A DNA stretch of 64,000 nucleotides from Paractinoplanes atraurantiacus (GTDB lineage Bacteria > Actinomycetota > Actinomycetes > Mycobacteriales > Micromonosporaceae). A program made the translations under genes and the position numbers. How positions within the stretch are numbered: position 1 is the first letter of the stretch; each line of letters opens with the position of its first letter. The notes beneath the pieces are model-generated. The model was not told where the DNA came from. It ran no database searches and saw nothing but the letters and a program-made list of their open reading frames with translations. The stretch is taken from positions 186,001-250,000 of the forward strand of contig NZ_OBDY01000012.1 in NCBI RefSeq assembly GCF_900215205.1, given 5' to 3'. Positions 30,830-37,373 of this stretch are shown one piece after another.

Positions 30830-30870
30830 ACTGGGTGCTCTCCTGACGGTTCTCGTGACTGGTGGGAGAC

Positions 30871-30912
30871 CGGCGGTACGGCGCTGCTTTGGTCGGTTGA
30901 GCCGTACCGCCG
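30871..30912 (-). terminator. Hairpin between small AICE genes
   Basis: A perfect 12-bp inverted repeat CGGCGGTACGGC/GCCGTACCGCCG with an 18-base loop fills the gap between the 62-aa gene and the 51-aa gene. It probably lowers transcription into the tra region. Confidence 0.6.
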
Positions 30913-30918
30913 GGCAGA

Positions 30919-31107
30919 TCAGAAAGGGCGCTTCGGAAGCGGGTTGCCGGTCGCCAGCGCGGCGACCGCGTCGGACAGGTGCTCGGCGATGTACTGCCGG
31001 TCGTGCTCGTCGTTCAGCGCGTTCTCGGCCCAGTGGCGCAGGTCGGCCAGGTCGGTGCGCAGGTTGTGCAGCTCGGCGTGCGCTTCGTAGATCTCGACCT
31101 CGGTCAT
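30919..31107 (-). CDS. Small acidic AICE protein (62 aa)
   Basis: A 62-residue product, MTEVEIYEAHAELHNLRTD then LADLRHWAENALNDEHDRQY, predicted as all-helical and acidic with histidines. ATG at 31107 follows the DUF2637 stop by 9 bp, so it is in the same transcript. Function is unknown. Confidence 0.6.
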   Translation of the reverse strand: MTEVEIYEAHAELHNLRTDLADLRHWAENALNDEHDRQYIAEHLSDAVAALATGNPLPKRPF

Positions 31108-31116
31108 CGGTCTGCC

Positions 31117-31875
31117 TCACGCGGCCACGAGGTGGGGCGTTTCCGCAGGAACCGGGGCAGATGGTGACGCGTCGGTGACCCGCAGGGTGGCGAGATGGCG
31201 GCGCGCGGTCGAGGTCGAGACACCGGCCTTGGCGGCGATCTCAGAGACGGTCGCGCCGGGCAGCTTGGCGGCGGCCTTGGCTACCTTCTCGGCCGACGCG
31301 GGACGCGGCGTGACGCGCTTGGCGGGCGTCTTCTTGACCGCCGGAACCGGCGCGGGAGCCTCGGCCGCGATGGGCTCGGCGGGCGTCTCGGGAGTGGTGG
31401 TCACCTCGGCGGCGACCGGCGCGGGCGATTCGGCCGGCACGGTGTCCTCCGCAGTCGCGGCCCGGTGGGCGGTCGCCAGCAACGCGGCCGAGGCCATGAC
31501 CATCAGGCCGTCCACCGCCAGCGGCCCGAGGTGCGCGGTCAGCGCGTCTTCGCCGTAGTAGCTCAGCAGGCCAGAGCCGTGCTTGTAGGACACGATCGCG
31601 GCGACCAGGGCGACCGGTAGCAAGCCGAGGAACCGAAGCGCGGACCAGCGCAGGCCGCTCGGCCACGCGACACGGGCCAGGATCTCGGTGGCGACGAACA
31701 GAGCGACCGGCCAGAAAATCGCGCCGATAACCGCGCCGGTCTGCGGCGACCAGTCGGCCGAGGCGTCGGCGGGCGGGACGTAGGAGTGAGCGACGTTCGC
31801 GGCGATCGAGACCGTGCCGCCGAGCGCGGCACCGATGTAGGCCCACCCACGGCCCGAGACAGACGGCTTACGCAT
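31117..31875 (-). CDS. DUF2637 membrane protein with C-terminal helix-turn-helix
   Basis: A 252-residue protein. Four hydrophobic helices (WAYIGAALGGTVSIAANVA; AVIGAIFWPVALFVATEIL; LRFLGLLPVALVAAIVSY; LAVDGLMVMASAALLAT) match DUF2637. They are followed by an Ala/Pro-rich linker and an HTH (ATVSEIAAKAGVSTSTARRHL). In Streptomyces plasmids and AICEs this protein family is linked to spread or transfer control. ATG at 31875 shares a base with the upstream stop (TGATG). Confidence 0.82.
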   Translation of the reverse strand: MRKPSVSGRGWAYIGAALGGTVSIAANVAHSYVPPADASADWSPQTGAVIGAIFWPVALFVATEILARVAWPSGLRWSALRFLGLLPVALVAAIVSYKHGSGLLSYYGEDALTAHLGPLAVDGLMVMASAALLATAHRAATAEDTVPAESPAPVAAEVTTTPETPAEPIAAEAPAPVPAVKKTPAKRVTPRPASAEKVAKAAAKLPGATVSEIAAKAGVSTSTARRHLATLRVTDASPSAPVPAETPHLVAA

Positions 31876-32114
31876 CACGCGACCGCCTTCCGGGCGGCGG
31901 GACGCGTGGCCAGCTCAGCGGCAACGCGGGTGACGCGGGCCTCGGCCCGGCGAAGTCGCCGCCAGTCGAGCGGCGACGGACCGCCCTGGTCGGCGGCGTT
32001 AATGAGAGCGATCTCCGCGTCCAACACCGACAGCTCGGCCTCGATCAAGGGCCACTCGGCCTCGATCGCGGCGAGGTCGGCCGAGGTCGGCCTCGCTTCC
32101 CTGATGCTTCTCAC
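31875..32114 (-). CDS. DUF6284-like small protein
   Basis: A 79-residue helical protein: MRSIREARPTSADLAAIEAE, then WPLIEAELSVLDAEIALI and DWRRLRRAEARVTRVAAEL. The IEAEWPLIEAEL-type motif and its position upstream of a DUF2637 gene match small AICE proteins called DUF6284. It is the first gene of the long minus-strand operon and starts about 25 bp from the operators shared with the GntR gene. Confidence 0.7.
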   Translation of the reverse strand: MRSIREARPTSADLAAIEAEWPLIEAELSVLDAEIALINAADQGGPSPLDWRRLRRAEARVTRVAAELATRPAARKAVA

Positions 32115-32139
32115 GATGAATCCTCCACGAGTTCGGTCA

Positions 32140-32223
32140 CTTGGTACCCGAAGTTCGGTACCGAAGTTCTGCGGTCAGTAGAGCATCCGTCGGGACCGAG
32201 GCGCAAGAGCTTCGGTACCGAAG
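32140..32223. promoter_or_regulatory. GGTACC palindromes between the transfer operon and the GntR gene
   Basis: Three related sites in the divergent promoter region: CTTGGTACCCGAAG (32140-32153), TTCGGTACCGAA (32154-32165) and the perfect palindrome CTTCGGTACCGAAG (32210-32223). The first two are adjacent and next to the DUF6284 start; the third is about 30 bp before the GntR start. They are most simply operators by which the GntR protein represses both itself and the transfer/replication operon. Confidence 0.72.
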
Positions 32224-32252
32224 TTGCAAAGTCGCTGGTAAAGTCGCGTGTC

Positions 32253-33107
32253 GTGACGAGTCGAACTTCACGGAGCAGCGCGCTTCATGACCGGATCGCG
32301 GACGACCTACGAACGCGCATAGGCGCTGGCGAATACGGGCCAGGCGCTTCGCTTCCGCCAATGCGGGAGTTGCAGGCACAGTGGAAGTGCTCCGATGGGC
32401 CTGTGCGAGACGCACTAGCAATCCTCAAGGGGGAAGGCCTTATCACGGTAAGCAGGGGCGCTCCTGCTCGCGTGCGGATTCAGCCAGACCGCAAAGAGCA
32501 TTCGATCGCCGTTACGCCTGAAGTGGCACAGGCGTACAAAGACCTTGCACTTAGGTCGGAGGCAGAGCGCTCGTCCACAGGAACCGTTGAACTGTCTATC
32601 GGAGTACCGCTAAGCGAGACCGAATTTTCCGTCACATACGAGCACGTCGCAGCGAACGCCGAGCTTGCCAATGAGTTCAAGGTTAAGGCCGGAACCGATC
32701 TTTTGCGACGCACCTACCGCACATCGCGCAAAGAGACCGGGAAGCTCATGCTTTTCAGCGTCTCTCATATTCCGACCTTCCTGATCGAAAGTAATCCGGC
32801 TCTTCTCGACCCAAAGAATGAACCGTGGCCGGGAGGGCACTGGCATCAGCTATACACGGTAGGCATCGAGATTGACCGACTCGAAAACGTCATTACGGCA
32901 ATACAGCCCACCACAATCGAACGCCAGGACTGGGGAATGGACCACGGCGTTCCACTCCTTTGTCTACGCAGCCTTTCAATAGACATCTTGGGACGAGTCG
33001 TGGAAGTGGCATATTCGACGTATCCGGCCGATCGAACAGAGATCCGGTATACGCAGCAACTCACACGATGGCCTGACGTGCCGGCCAAGAGCCCCGAGGA
33101 GAGCTAA
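32253..33107 (+). CDS. GntR/HutC-family regulator (KorSA/TraR-like)
   Basis: A 284-residue protein with a winged HTH (ALHDRIADDLRTRIGAGEY, then LPPMRELQAQWKCSDGPVR) and a UTRA-type effector domain from about residue 90 to 265. GTG at 32253 begins the HTH correctly. In pSAM2 and related elements a GntR protein in this position represses replication and transfer genes, and three palindromes lie in front of it. Codon use is less GC-rich than in the rest of the element. A glycosyltransferase follows immediately. Confidence 0.88.
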   Translation: MTSRTSRSSALHDRIADDLRTRIGAGEYGPGASLPPMRELQAQWKCSDGPVRDALAILKGEGLITVSRGAPARVRIQPDRKEHSIAVTPEVAQAYKDLALRSEAERSSTGTVELSIGVPLSETEFSVTYEHVAANAELANEFKVKAGTDLLRRTYRTSRKETGKLMLFSVSHIPTFLIESNPALLDPKNEPWPGGHWHQLYTVGIEIDRLENVITAIQPTTIERQDWGMDHGVPLLCLRSLSIDILGRVVEVAYSTYPADRTEIRYTQQLTRWPDVPAKSPEES

Positions 33108-33923
33108 GTGCCTACCGTCTCAGTCATAACCGCAGCGTACGCGCCGAGCGCGGCGTATCTTGCCGAGACAGTCGCGAGCGTGGACGCCCAACGGCTGCCG
33201 CACGGTTGGGACCTGGAGTGGATCGTCCAGGAGGACGGGGCGGCCCCCTCTCTTGCGCATCACTTCGCGCGGGCACCTTATGTACGCTACGAGGCGAATG
33301 GCGCGCAGCTAGGAATCGCCGCCACTCGGAACCTCGGGCTTTCACGGGCGACCGGCGACCTAATCCAGGTTCTCGACTCGGACGACATGCTGTTACCCGG
33401 CGCACTTGAGTCGCTTATTCCAAAGTTCGACGAACATCGAATCCACTGGGCCATAGGCCAGGCTGACGACTTAATGCCGGATGGGTCAAGAGTGGAATGG
33501 CCGTCTGCATTCCCAGATGGAATCGTTCCGGCCGGAAGCGTCAATAGGCACGCGGAGGAGCACGGCGGAAATTGGCCGATTCACTGCGCCGGGCTACTCC
33601 TCAGGGCAGTTACTCTGCGCGCTATCGGCGGATGGGTCGGCCTGCCGAGCGATGAAGATATAGCCATGTTTGCCGCGCTGTCTCAGATATCCGACGGCTA
33701 CAACTTAGACGGTAAGACTTGGCTCTACCGCCAACACCCTCAGCAGATCACTCGGGCCAGCACAACGCGGCACCTCAGCGAAGATTGCCGACGATTTGCT
33801 CTCCAACGGGCTAAAGCCATTGAGGCGACCGGATTGAAGTTCGACGGTAACGGACAGTTCAGATTCGATACGTCCCTTCATCAAGTTGCGGTTGGCGAGG
33901 CTTCCAAGGAGCATTTGCGTTGA
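33108..33923 (+). CDS. Family 2 glycosyltransferase, probable element cargo
   Basis: A 271-residue GT-A protein: PTVSVITAAYAPSAAYLAE at the start, a DLEWIVQEDG strand, GIAATRNLGLSRATGDL, the metal-binding DSDD near residue 91, and an acceptor-side acidic motif PSDEDIAMF. No membrane helix, so it is cytosolic. It starts (GTG) directly after the GntR stop, so the two are cotranscribed. The pSAM2 gene in this place, pif, encodes a Nudix protein, so this may be a functional replacement such as a surface or entry-exclusion modification. That role is inference. Confidence 0.82.
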   Translation: MPTVSVITAAYAPSAAYLAETVASVDAQRLPHGWDLEWIVQEDGAAPSLAHHFARAPYVRYEANGAQLGIAATRNLGLSRATGDLIQVLDSDDMLLPGALESLIPKFDEHRIHWAIGQADDLMPDGSRVEWPSAFPDGIVPAGSVNRHAEEHGGNWPIHCAGLLLRAVTLRAIGGWVGLPSDEDIAMFAALSQISDGYNLDGKTWLYRQHPQQITRASTTRHLSEDCRRFALQRAKAIEATGLKFDGNGQFRFDTSLHQVAVGEASKEHLR

Positions 33924-34155
33924 GATCAACGGGCCTGTCTACCGGCCCGGCGTCCCTGCTGTCCCCGCTGTCCCCGCTGTCCCCCTCGGGGCACTGAGCA
34001 GGGAAATCATGGGGGACAGCACGGGGACACCCCCCACTGTTTCAGCATCCCCGGTCGCTGCGACCTACGTCCGGCCCCCCGCCAGGCTTCTTGTCGGATC
34101 CGTGTCGGCCAGCATGGCGGGTACGACGTTTTCCCTGGTAGGACCCGCGTGTTAC
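33924..34155. repeat. Right arm of the element: GCTGTCCCC repeats, CTGTTTCAGC and arm-site copy
   Basis: No gene. It holds three tandem 9-mers GCTGTCCCC (33958-33984), an inverted copy GGGGGACAGC (34011-34020) and CTGTTTCAGC (34037-34046). The 18-bp sequence at 34092-34109 matches 22696-22713 near attL in 16 positions. The first three also occur together at the end of the RepA-like gene. Confidence 0.6.
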
Positions 34156-34213
34156 GCGGACTGTAAATCCGTCGCGAAAGCTACAGAGGTTCGAATCCTC
34201 TACCCGCCACAGG
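34156..34213 (+). repeat. attR: right 58-bp repeat
   Basis: An exact copy of 22540-22597, containing the tRNA-Tyr sequence from the anticodon stem to the 3' end. It lacks the tRNA 5' half and is therefore not a gene. Confidence 0.95.
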
Positions 34214-34221
34214 CAGGAAGT

Positions 34222-34259
34222 ACGGCCCCGGTACCAGCGGAAACGCGGTCCGGGGCCGT
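34222..34259. terminator. Original tRNA-Tyr terminator, now right of attR
   Basis: An imperfect 13-14 bp stem (ACGGCCCCGGTACC/GGTCCGGGGCCGT) with an eleven-base loop, followed by TCTCGTTG. Same position relative to the core and similar design to the stem at 22605-22646. Confidence 0.65.
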
Positions 34260-34283
34260 TCTCGTTGTGATCACGCTTGTCCG

Positions 34284-34460
34284 GCCGCCGAGACGACCGC
34301 TCGGGATCTGACCCCCCGGGAAAGCGCCTGCTGCTCTATCTACGGCTTCACCTTCGACCCGGGCGACGCAGGTCTCCGGCTGGAGATCACAGCCCCGGAC
34401 ACACAGGTCGATGTTCTGGACGCGCTGCACCAACGGGCCGCCGACCGGATGCGGTCGTGA
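34284..34460 (+). pseudogene. C-terminal remnant of a mer/ars-type accessory protein
   Basis: A frame without its start reads DLTPRESACCSIYGFTF, then GLRLEITAPDTQVDVLDAL and a stop at 34458-34460. The DLTxRExxCCSF-FxF pattern is the C-terminal end of a small protein that sits before MerR-family genes in actinobacteria. The N-terminal part is missing, cut off at the attR side. Confidence 0.6.
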
Positions 34461-34582
34461 CCGGCCTGTGCAGCGGCCAGCTCGCCGACGCGGCCAGGGT
34501 AAACCTGCAAACCCTGCGTTACTACGAACGACGTGGCCCGCCGGCCCCACCTCAGCGCAGCCTCGGAGGCCATCGGCTTTGA
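34457..34582 (+). pseudogene. Truncated MerR-family regulator
   Basis: From GTG at 34457 (GTGA overlap with the preceding stop) the frame reads LADAARVNLQTLRYYERRG, the MerR N-terminal HTH, then PPRQRSLGGHRL-like residues and a stop at 34582. A full MerR is about 130 residues; only 41 remain. Loss of the effector domain indicates a remnant. Confidence 0.75.
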
Positions 34583-34591
34583 CTCAGCGGA

Positions 34592-35383
34592 TCAGCTACG
34601 GTTCGCCCGCACGATCGCGGCGTGCATGCCCTCGGCGTAGCCGCCGGTGAACTCGACGCTGACGTCCGAGAAGCCAGCGGCAGTGAGTCCGTCGATGTAC
34701 TCGGACCGGGACAGGGCGCCTGCGATGCAGGACGACCAGTCCCCCACCACTCCCCGCTGCTCAGGGGTGAGGTGATCCTCTGCGACGACGTCCGAGATGC
34801 CGATCCGGCCCCCGGGACGGATGACCCGGTGCATTTCAGCGAAGACGGACGGCTTGTCAGCGGACAGGTTGATCACGCAGTTGGAGATCACCACGTCGAC
34901 TGACGCGTCCGGCAACGGGATCTCCTCGATGTGGCCCTTGTGAAACTCGACGTTCGTCACGCCTGCCTCGGCGGTGTTGCGGCGTGCCAGCTCCAGCATC
35001 TCGTCGGTCATGTCCAGGCCGTGAACGTGGCCGGTGGGGCCGACGCGGCGGGCGGACAGCAGCACGTCGATGCCACCGCCGGAGCCGAGGTCAAGGACCG
35101 TCTCCCCCGGGTTCAGGTCGGCCACCCGGAGCGGGTTGCCGCAGCCCAAGCTCGCCCTGAGCGCGGCCTCGGGCAGCTCGCCCTGCTCGTCCTCGGCGTA
35201 GAAGGTGCCGCTGCCGCAGTCGCCGCCCTCGGCGGCCCGGGTGGCGGCGTCGGCGTAGCGGGCACGGACCTGCTCGCGGATGCTGGTGCCCTCTTCGGCG
35301 ACGGCAGGCGTGCCGCAGCAGCTCGGCGCGGCCTGGGTCTCGGCGGCCTCTTTGGCGCTGATGATGGTGACGGGCTCGGTCAT
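34592..35383 (-). CDS. arsM: Arsenite S-adenosylmethionine methyltransferase
   Basis: The 263-residue enzyme methylates As(III) to volatile or less toxic methylated arsenicals. The SAM-binding motif is VLDLGSGGGIDVLLSARRVG (residues 97-116). Cysteines 56 (GGDCGSG), 81 (LGCGNP), 169 (SNCVIN) and 219 (WSSCIAG) match the four conserved ArsM cysteines. An extra pair CC at 22-23 lies in the N-terminal tail. It is transcribed divergently from arsR, sharing operator sites, so it is likely induced by arsenite. Confidence 0.93.
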   Translation of the reverse strand: MTEPVTIISAKEAAETQAAPSCCGTPAVAEEGTSIREQVRARYADAATRAAEGGDCGSGTFYAEDEQGELPEAALRASLGCGNPLRVADLNPGETVLDLGSGGGIDVLLSARRVGPTGHVHGLDMTDEMLELARRNTAEAGVTNVEFHKGHIEEIPLPDASVDVVISNCVINLSADKPSVFAEMHRVIRPGGRIGISDVVAEDHLTPEQRGVVGDWSSCIAGALSRSEYIDGLTAAGFSDVSVEFTGGYAEGMHAAIVRANRS

Positions 35384-35402
35384 GGCGGACCTCCGATGCG
35401 AT

Positions 35403-35457
35403 TTCGATGAATGTCGAATCGGCGCCAGCTTGCACCGTGGTTTCGATGTCTGTCAAA
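35403..35457. promoter_or_regulatory. ArsR operators between arsM and arsR
   Basis: Two near-identical partial palindromes: TTCGATGAATGTCGAA (35403-35418) and TTCGATGTCTGTCAAA (35442-35457), 39 bp apart centre to centre, in the 82-bp divergent gap. They match the ArsR/SmtB style of a 12-2-12-like dyad. Confidence 0.68.
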
Positions 35458-35465
35458 CTCGACGG

Positions 35466-35837
35466 GTGTCGAATCAAGAACTCGTAGTGCTCGCCGGACC
35501 GGACTGCTGCGCCCCCATGGTCGCGGAGCCCCTGGCCGAGATCGATGCGGTCGGGCTGGCGAAAGGCTTCAAGGCGCTCGGGGATCCGGCGCGGCTACGG
35601 CTGCTGTCGATGATTGCGGCCCGCGCCGGCGACGAGGTCTGCGTCTGTGAGCTGACCGACGCGTTCACCCAGTCGGGGCCGACGATCTCGCACCACTTGA
35701 AGGTGCTCCGTGATGCCGGTCTGGTCACCTCTGAGCGGCGAGGCAGTTGGGTCTATTACCGCGTGGTGCCATCCGCCCTGGCCGCGCTGTCGAAGCTGCT
35801 CGACACCTCGGCGATGGCCGTCGCGGCTGAGGCGTGA
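35466..35837 (+). CDS. arsR: ArsR-family arsenic-responsive repressor
   Basis: The 123-residue winged-helix protein has the ArsR core KALGDPARLRLLSMI, EVCVCELTDAF and the recognition helix SGPTISHHLKVLRDAGLV. Possible As(III) ligands are Cys59 and Cys61 (CVCEL) and the N-terminal pair Cys14-Cys15. GTG at 35466 is used; the frame upstream is not ArsR-like. The stop overlaps the next start (GTGA), giving an arsR-aquaporin-arsC operon. Confidence 0.92.
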   Translation: MSNQELVVLAGPDCCAPMVAEPLAEIDAVGLAKGFKALGDPARLRLLSMIAARAGDEVCVCELTDAFTQSGPTISHHLKVLRDAGLVTSERRGSWVYYRVVPSALAALSKLLDTSAMAVAAEA

Positions 35838-36571
35838 GCCTGGCTCGTCGGCTGAGTGCCGAGTTCGCCGGTACCGGCCTGTTGGTCGCCGCGGTGGTCG
35901 GCTCGGGCATCGCCGCTTCTCGTCTGTCGCCGCGGGACGTTGGGCTTCAACTGCTGGAGAACGCGATCGCCACGGCGTTCGCCCTGGGTGCGCTGATCCT
36001 GATGTTCGGCCCGGTCTCCGGCGCGCACTTCAACCCGGTCGTCTCGGCCGTCGACTGGTGGCTCGGCCGTCGCGCCGGCGCCGGCCTGACCGGACGGGAA
36101 CTGGCGGGCTACGCGGCGGCGCAGACGCTCGGGGCCATCACCGGTGCGGTGCTCGTCAACGCAATGTTCGGCCTGTCCGCCGTCACTTCGTCCCACACCG
36201 AGCGCGATGGTGGGAGCCTGTGGCTGGCGGAGGTCGCGGCGACGGCGGGCCTGATTCTGCTGATCGTCTCGCTGGCTCGCTCGGGCCGGACCTCGACCGC
36301 TCCCGCCGCTGTCGGCGCTTACATCGGCGCTGCCTACTGGTGGACGTCGTCCACCAGTTTCGCCAACCCGGCCGTGACCGTCGGCCGCATGTTCAGCGAC
36401 ACGTTCGCCGGCATCGCACCGGGTTCGGCTCCCGGCTTCATCATCGCCCAGGTCGCGGGCGCCATCGTCGCCCTCGCGGCTATCGCGTGGTGGTTCCCGA
36501 CCGCTGCGAACCACGCCGCCGATGTCGTCGTCCCAGCATCCCCATCAACTGATCGCCGGAGTGAACCATGA
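35834..36571 (+). CDS. Aquaglyceroporin-like channel of the arsenic operon (AqpS-like)
   Basis: A 245-residue MIP-family protein with six helices. The first half-helix box is GAHFNPVVS (NPV instead of NPA) and the second is SFANPAVTVGR. In some bacteria an aquaglyceroporin replaces the ArsB pump: arsenate is reduced inside and arsenite flows out through the channel. Its place between arsR and arsC, coupled to both by 4-bp overlaps, fits that design. Selectivity for arsenite is inferred from context. Confidence 0.85.
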   Translation: MSLARRLSAEFAGTGLLVAAVVGSGIAASRLSPRDVGLQLLENAIATAFALGALILMFGPVSGAHFNPVVSAVDWWLGRRAGAGLTGRELAGYAAAQTLGAITGAVLVNAMFGLSAVTSSHTERDGGSLWLAEVAATAGLILLIVSLARSGRTSTAPAAVGAYIGAAYWWTSSTSFANPAVTVGRMFSDTFAGIAPGSAPGFIIAQVAGAIVALAAIAWWFPTAANHAADVVVPASPSTDRRSEP

Positions 36572-36969
36572 CCGCCAAGCCCAGCGTCCTGTTCGTCTGC
36601 GTCCACAACGCCGGCCGCTCGCAGATGGCCGCCGGCTGGCTGCGTCACCTTGCCGGGGATCGCATCGAGGTCCGCTCGGCCGGCTCCGAACCGGCTGACC
36701 AGATCAACCCAATCGCGATCCAAGCCATGGCCGAGGTCGGCATCGACATCACCGCTGAGGAACCGAAGAAACTCAGCGACGCCGCCGCTCAAGCCAGCGA
36801 CGTCATCGTCACCATGGGCTGCGGCGACACCTGCCCGCACTTCCCCGGCAAGCGCTACGAGGACTGGGAGCTCACCGACCCGGCCGGCCAGCCGATCGAG
36901 GTGGTCCGTGGTGTGCGCGACGAGATACGCGCCAGGATCGACAAGCTGATCACTGAGCTTGACGGCTAG
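36568..36969 (+). CDS. arsC: Arsenate reductase, low-molecular-weight phosphatase type
   Basis: The 133-residue enzyme has the P-loop CVHNAGRSQ with nucleophile Cys11, and GCGDTCPHFPGKRYEDWEL with Cys85 and Cys89. The GCGDTCP pattern is typical of actinobacterial ArsC that uses mycothiol/mycoredoxin or thioredoxin; which electron donor is used cannot be told from this sequence. It reduces As(V) to As(III), which can then leave through the channel or be methylated by ArsM. Confidence 0.92.
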   Translation: MTAKPSVLFVCVHNAGRSQMAAGWLRHLAGDRIEVRSAGSEPADQINPIAIQAMAEVGIDITAEEPKKLSDAAAQASDVIVTMGCGDTCPHFPGKRYEDWELTDPAGQPIEVVRGVRDEIRARIDKLITELDG

Positions 36970-37089
36970 GTCAGACAGTGGGCGGACGGCGCCGATCCTG
37001 ATCGCGAGCACCGCGACGTCGTACGCGTGCTCGCCGCTCATGGGTCGATGAACATCGACTGTTGCCGGGTCGGCCTGGCGTAGTGGATC
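36970..37089. promoter_or_regulatory. Gap with an orphan ArsR-type palindrome
   Basis: No complete gene. GTCGATGAACATCGAC at 37044-37059 has perfect 6-bp arms and resembles ArsR operators. On the minus strand an ATG at 37040 directly follows it and opens a frame (MSGEHAYDVAVLAIRIGAV) that runs into arsC without recognisable homology. This may be a remnant of a second divergent ars promoter. Confidence 0.4.
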
Positions 37090-37218
37090 GGTCCGACCAT
37101 CTCGCACCACCTGAAGGTGCTCCGCGACGCCGGCCTGGTCACCTCGGAGCGGCGTGCCACATGGGTCTACTACCGCGTGGTGCCGTCCGCCCTGGCCGCC
37201 CTGTCGAAGCAGCCCTGA
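37090..37218 (+). pseudogene. Truncated second arsR copy
   Basis: GPTISHHLKVLRDAGLVTSE, then WVYYRVVPSALAALSKQP and a stop at 37216-37218: nearly identical to the C-terminal half of the arsR at 35466. Just upstream a short piece VGLA followed by a stop matches the N-terminal part, so the centre has been deleted. It looks like a decayed duplicate. Confidence 0.85.
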
Positions 37219-37343
37219 AGATCGCCAAGTGGCACGAATCGGCGCCGGAACCGACAGGCTCTTCGGCGGCCCCGGCCGCAACACGATCAGCCAGTGACCG
37301 CACCGAAGTAATTGATGTGACCCCCATCACTTCTACGACTCCT

Positions 37344-37368
37344 GAAGATACCCCCTTGGGGTATCTTC
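37344..37368. promoter_or_regulatory. CsoR-type palindrome upstream of the DUF4396 gene
   Basis: Perfect 11-bp arms GAAGATACCCC and GGGGTATCTTC with a 3-base centre. The core ATACCCC...GGGGTAT is the classic site of CsoR/CstR/FrmR-family repressors. It ends 5 bp before the ATG at 37374, so it must overlap the transcription start; the gene may be leaderless. No csoR gene is in the window. Confidence 0.72.
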
Positions 37369-37373
37369 GTCAC

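Larger units (their letters stand above)
22540..34213. mobile_element. Actinomycete integrative and conjugative element (AICE) in tRNA-Tyr
   Basis: An 11.7-kb element bounded by 58-bp perfect direct repeats. It holds the full AICE set: tyrosine integrase and excisionase next to attL, a RepA-like ATPase with a primase-polymerase, small accessory genes, an FtsK/TraB-type translocase, DUF2637 and DUF6284, and a divergent GntR regulator plus glycosyltransferase next to attR. Most genes run on the minus strand with 1-4 bp overlaps. The module order resembles pSAM2-type elements, which replicate after excision and move as double-stranded DNA through a single translocase. The genes appear intact apart from one small frameshifted gene, so excision is plausible. 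Confidence 0.95.

Noticed and set aside
34156..34213. A second tRNA-Tyr gene
   Set aside because: Only the 3' half is present; the acceptor 5' strand and D arm are missing. It is the attR repeat.
33886..34311. A protein spanning attR with VPAVPAVP repeats
   Set aside because: The frame runs through the attachment core and a terminator, has no convincing start, and the repeats are explained by the GCTGTCCCC tandem units.
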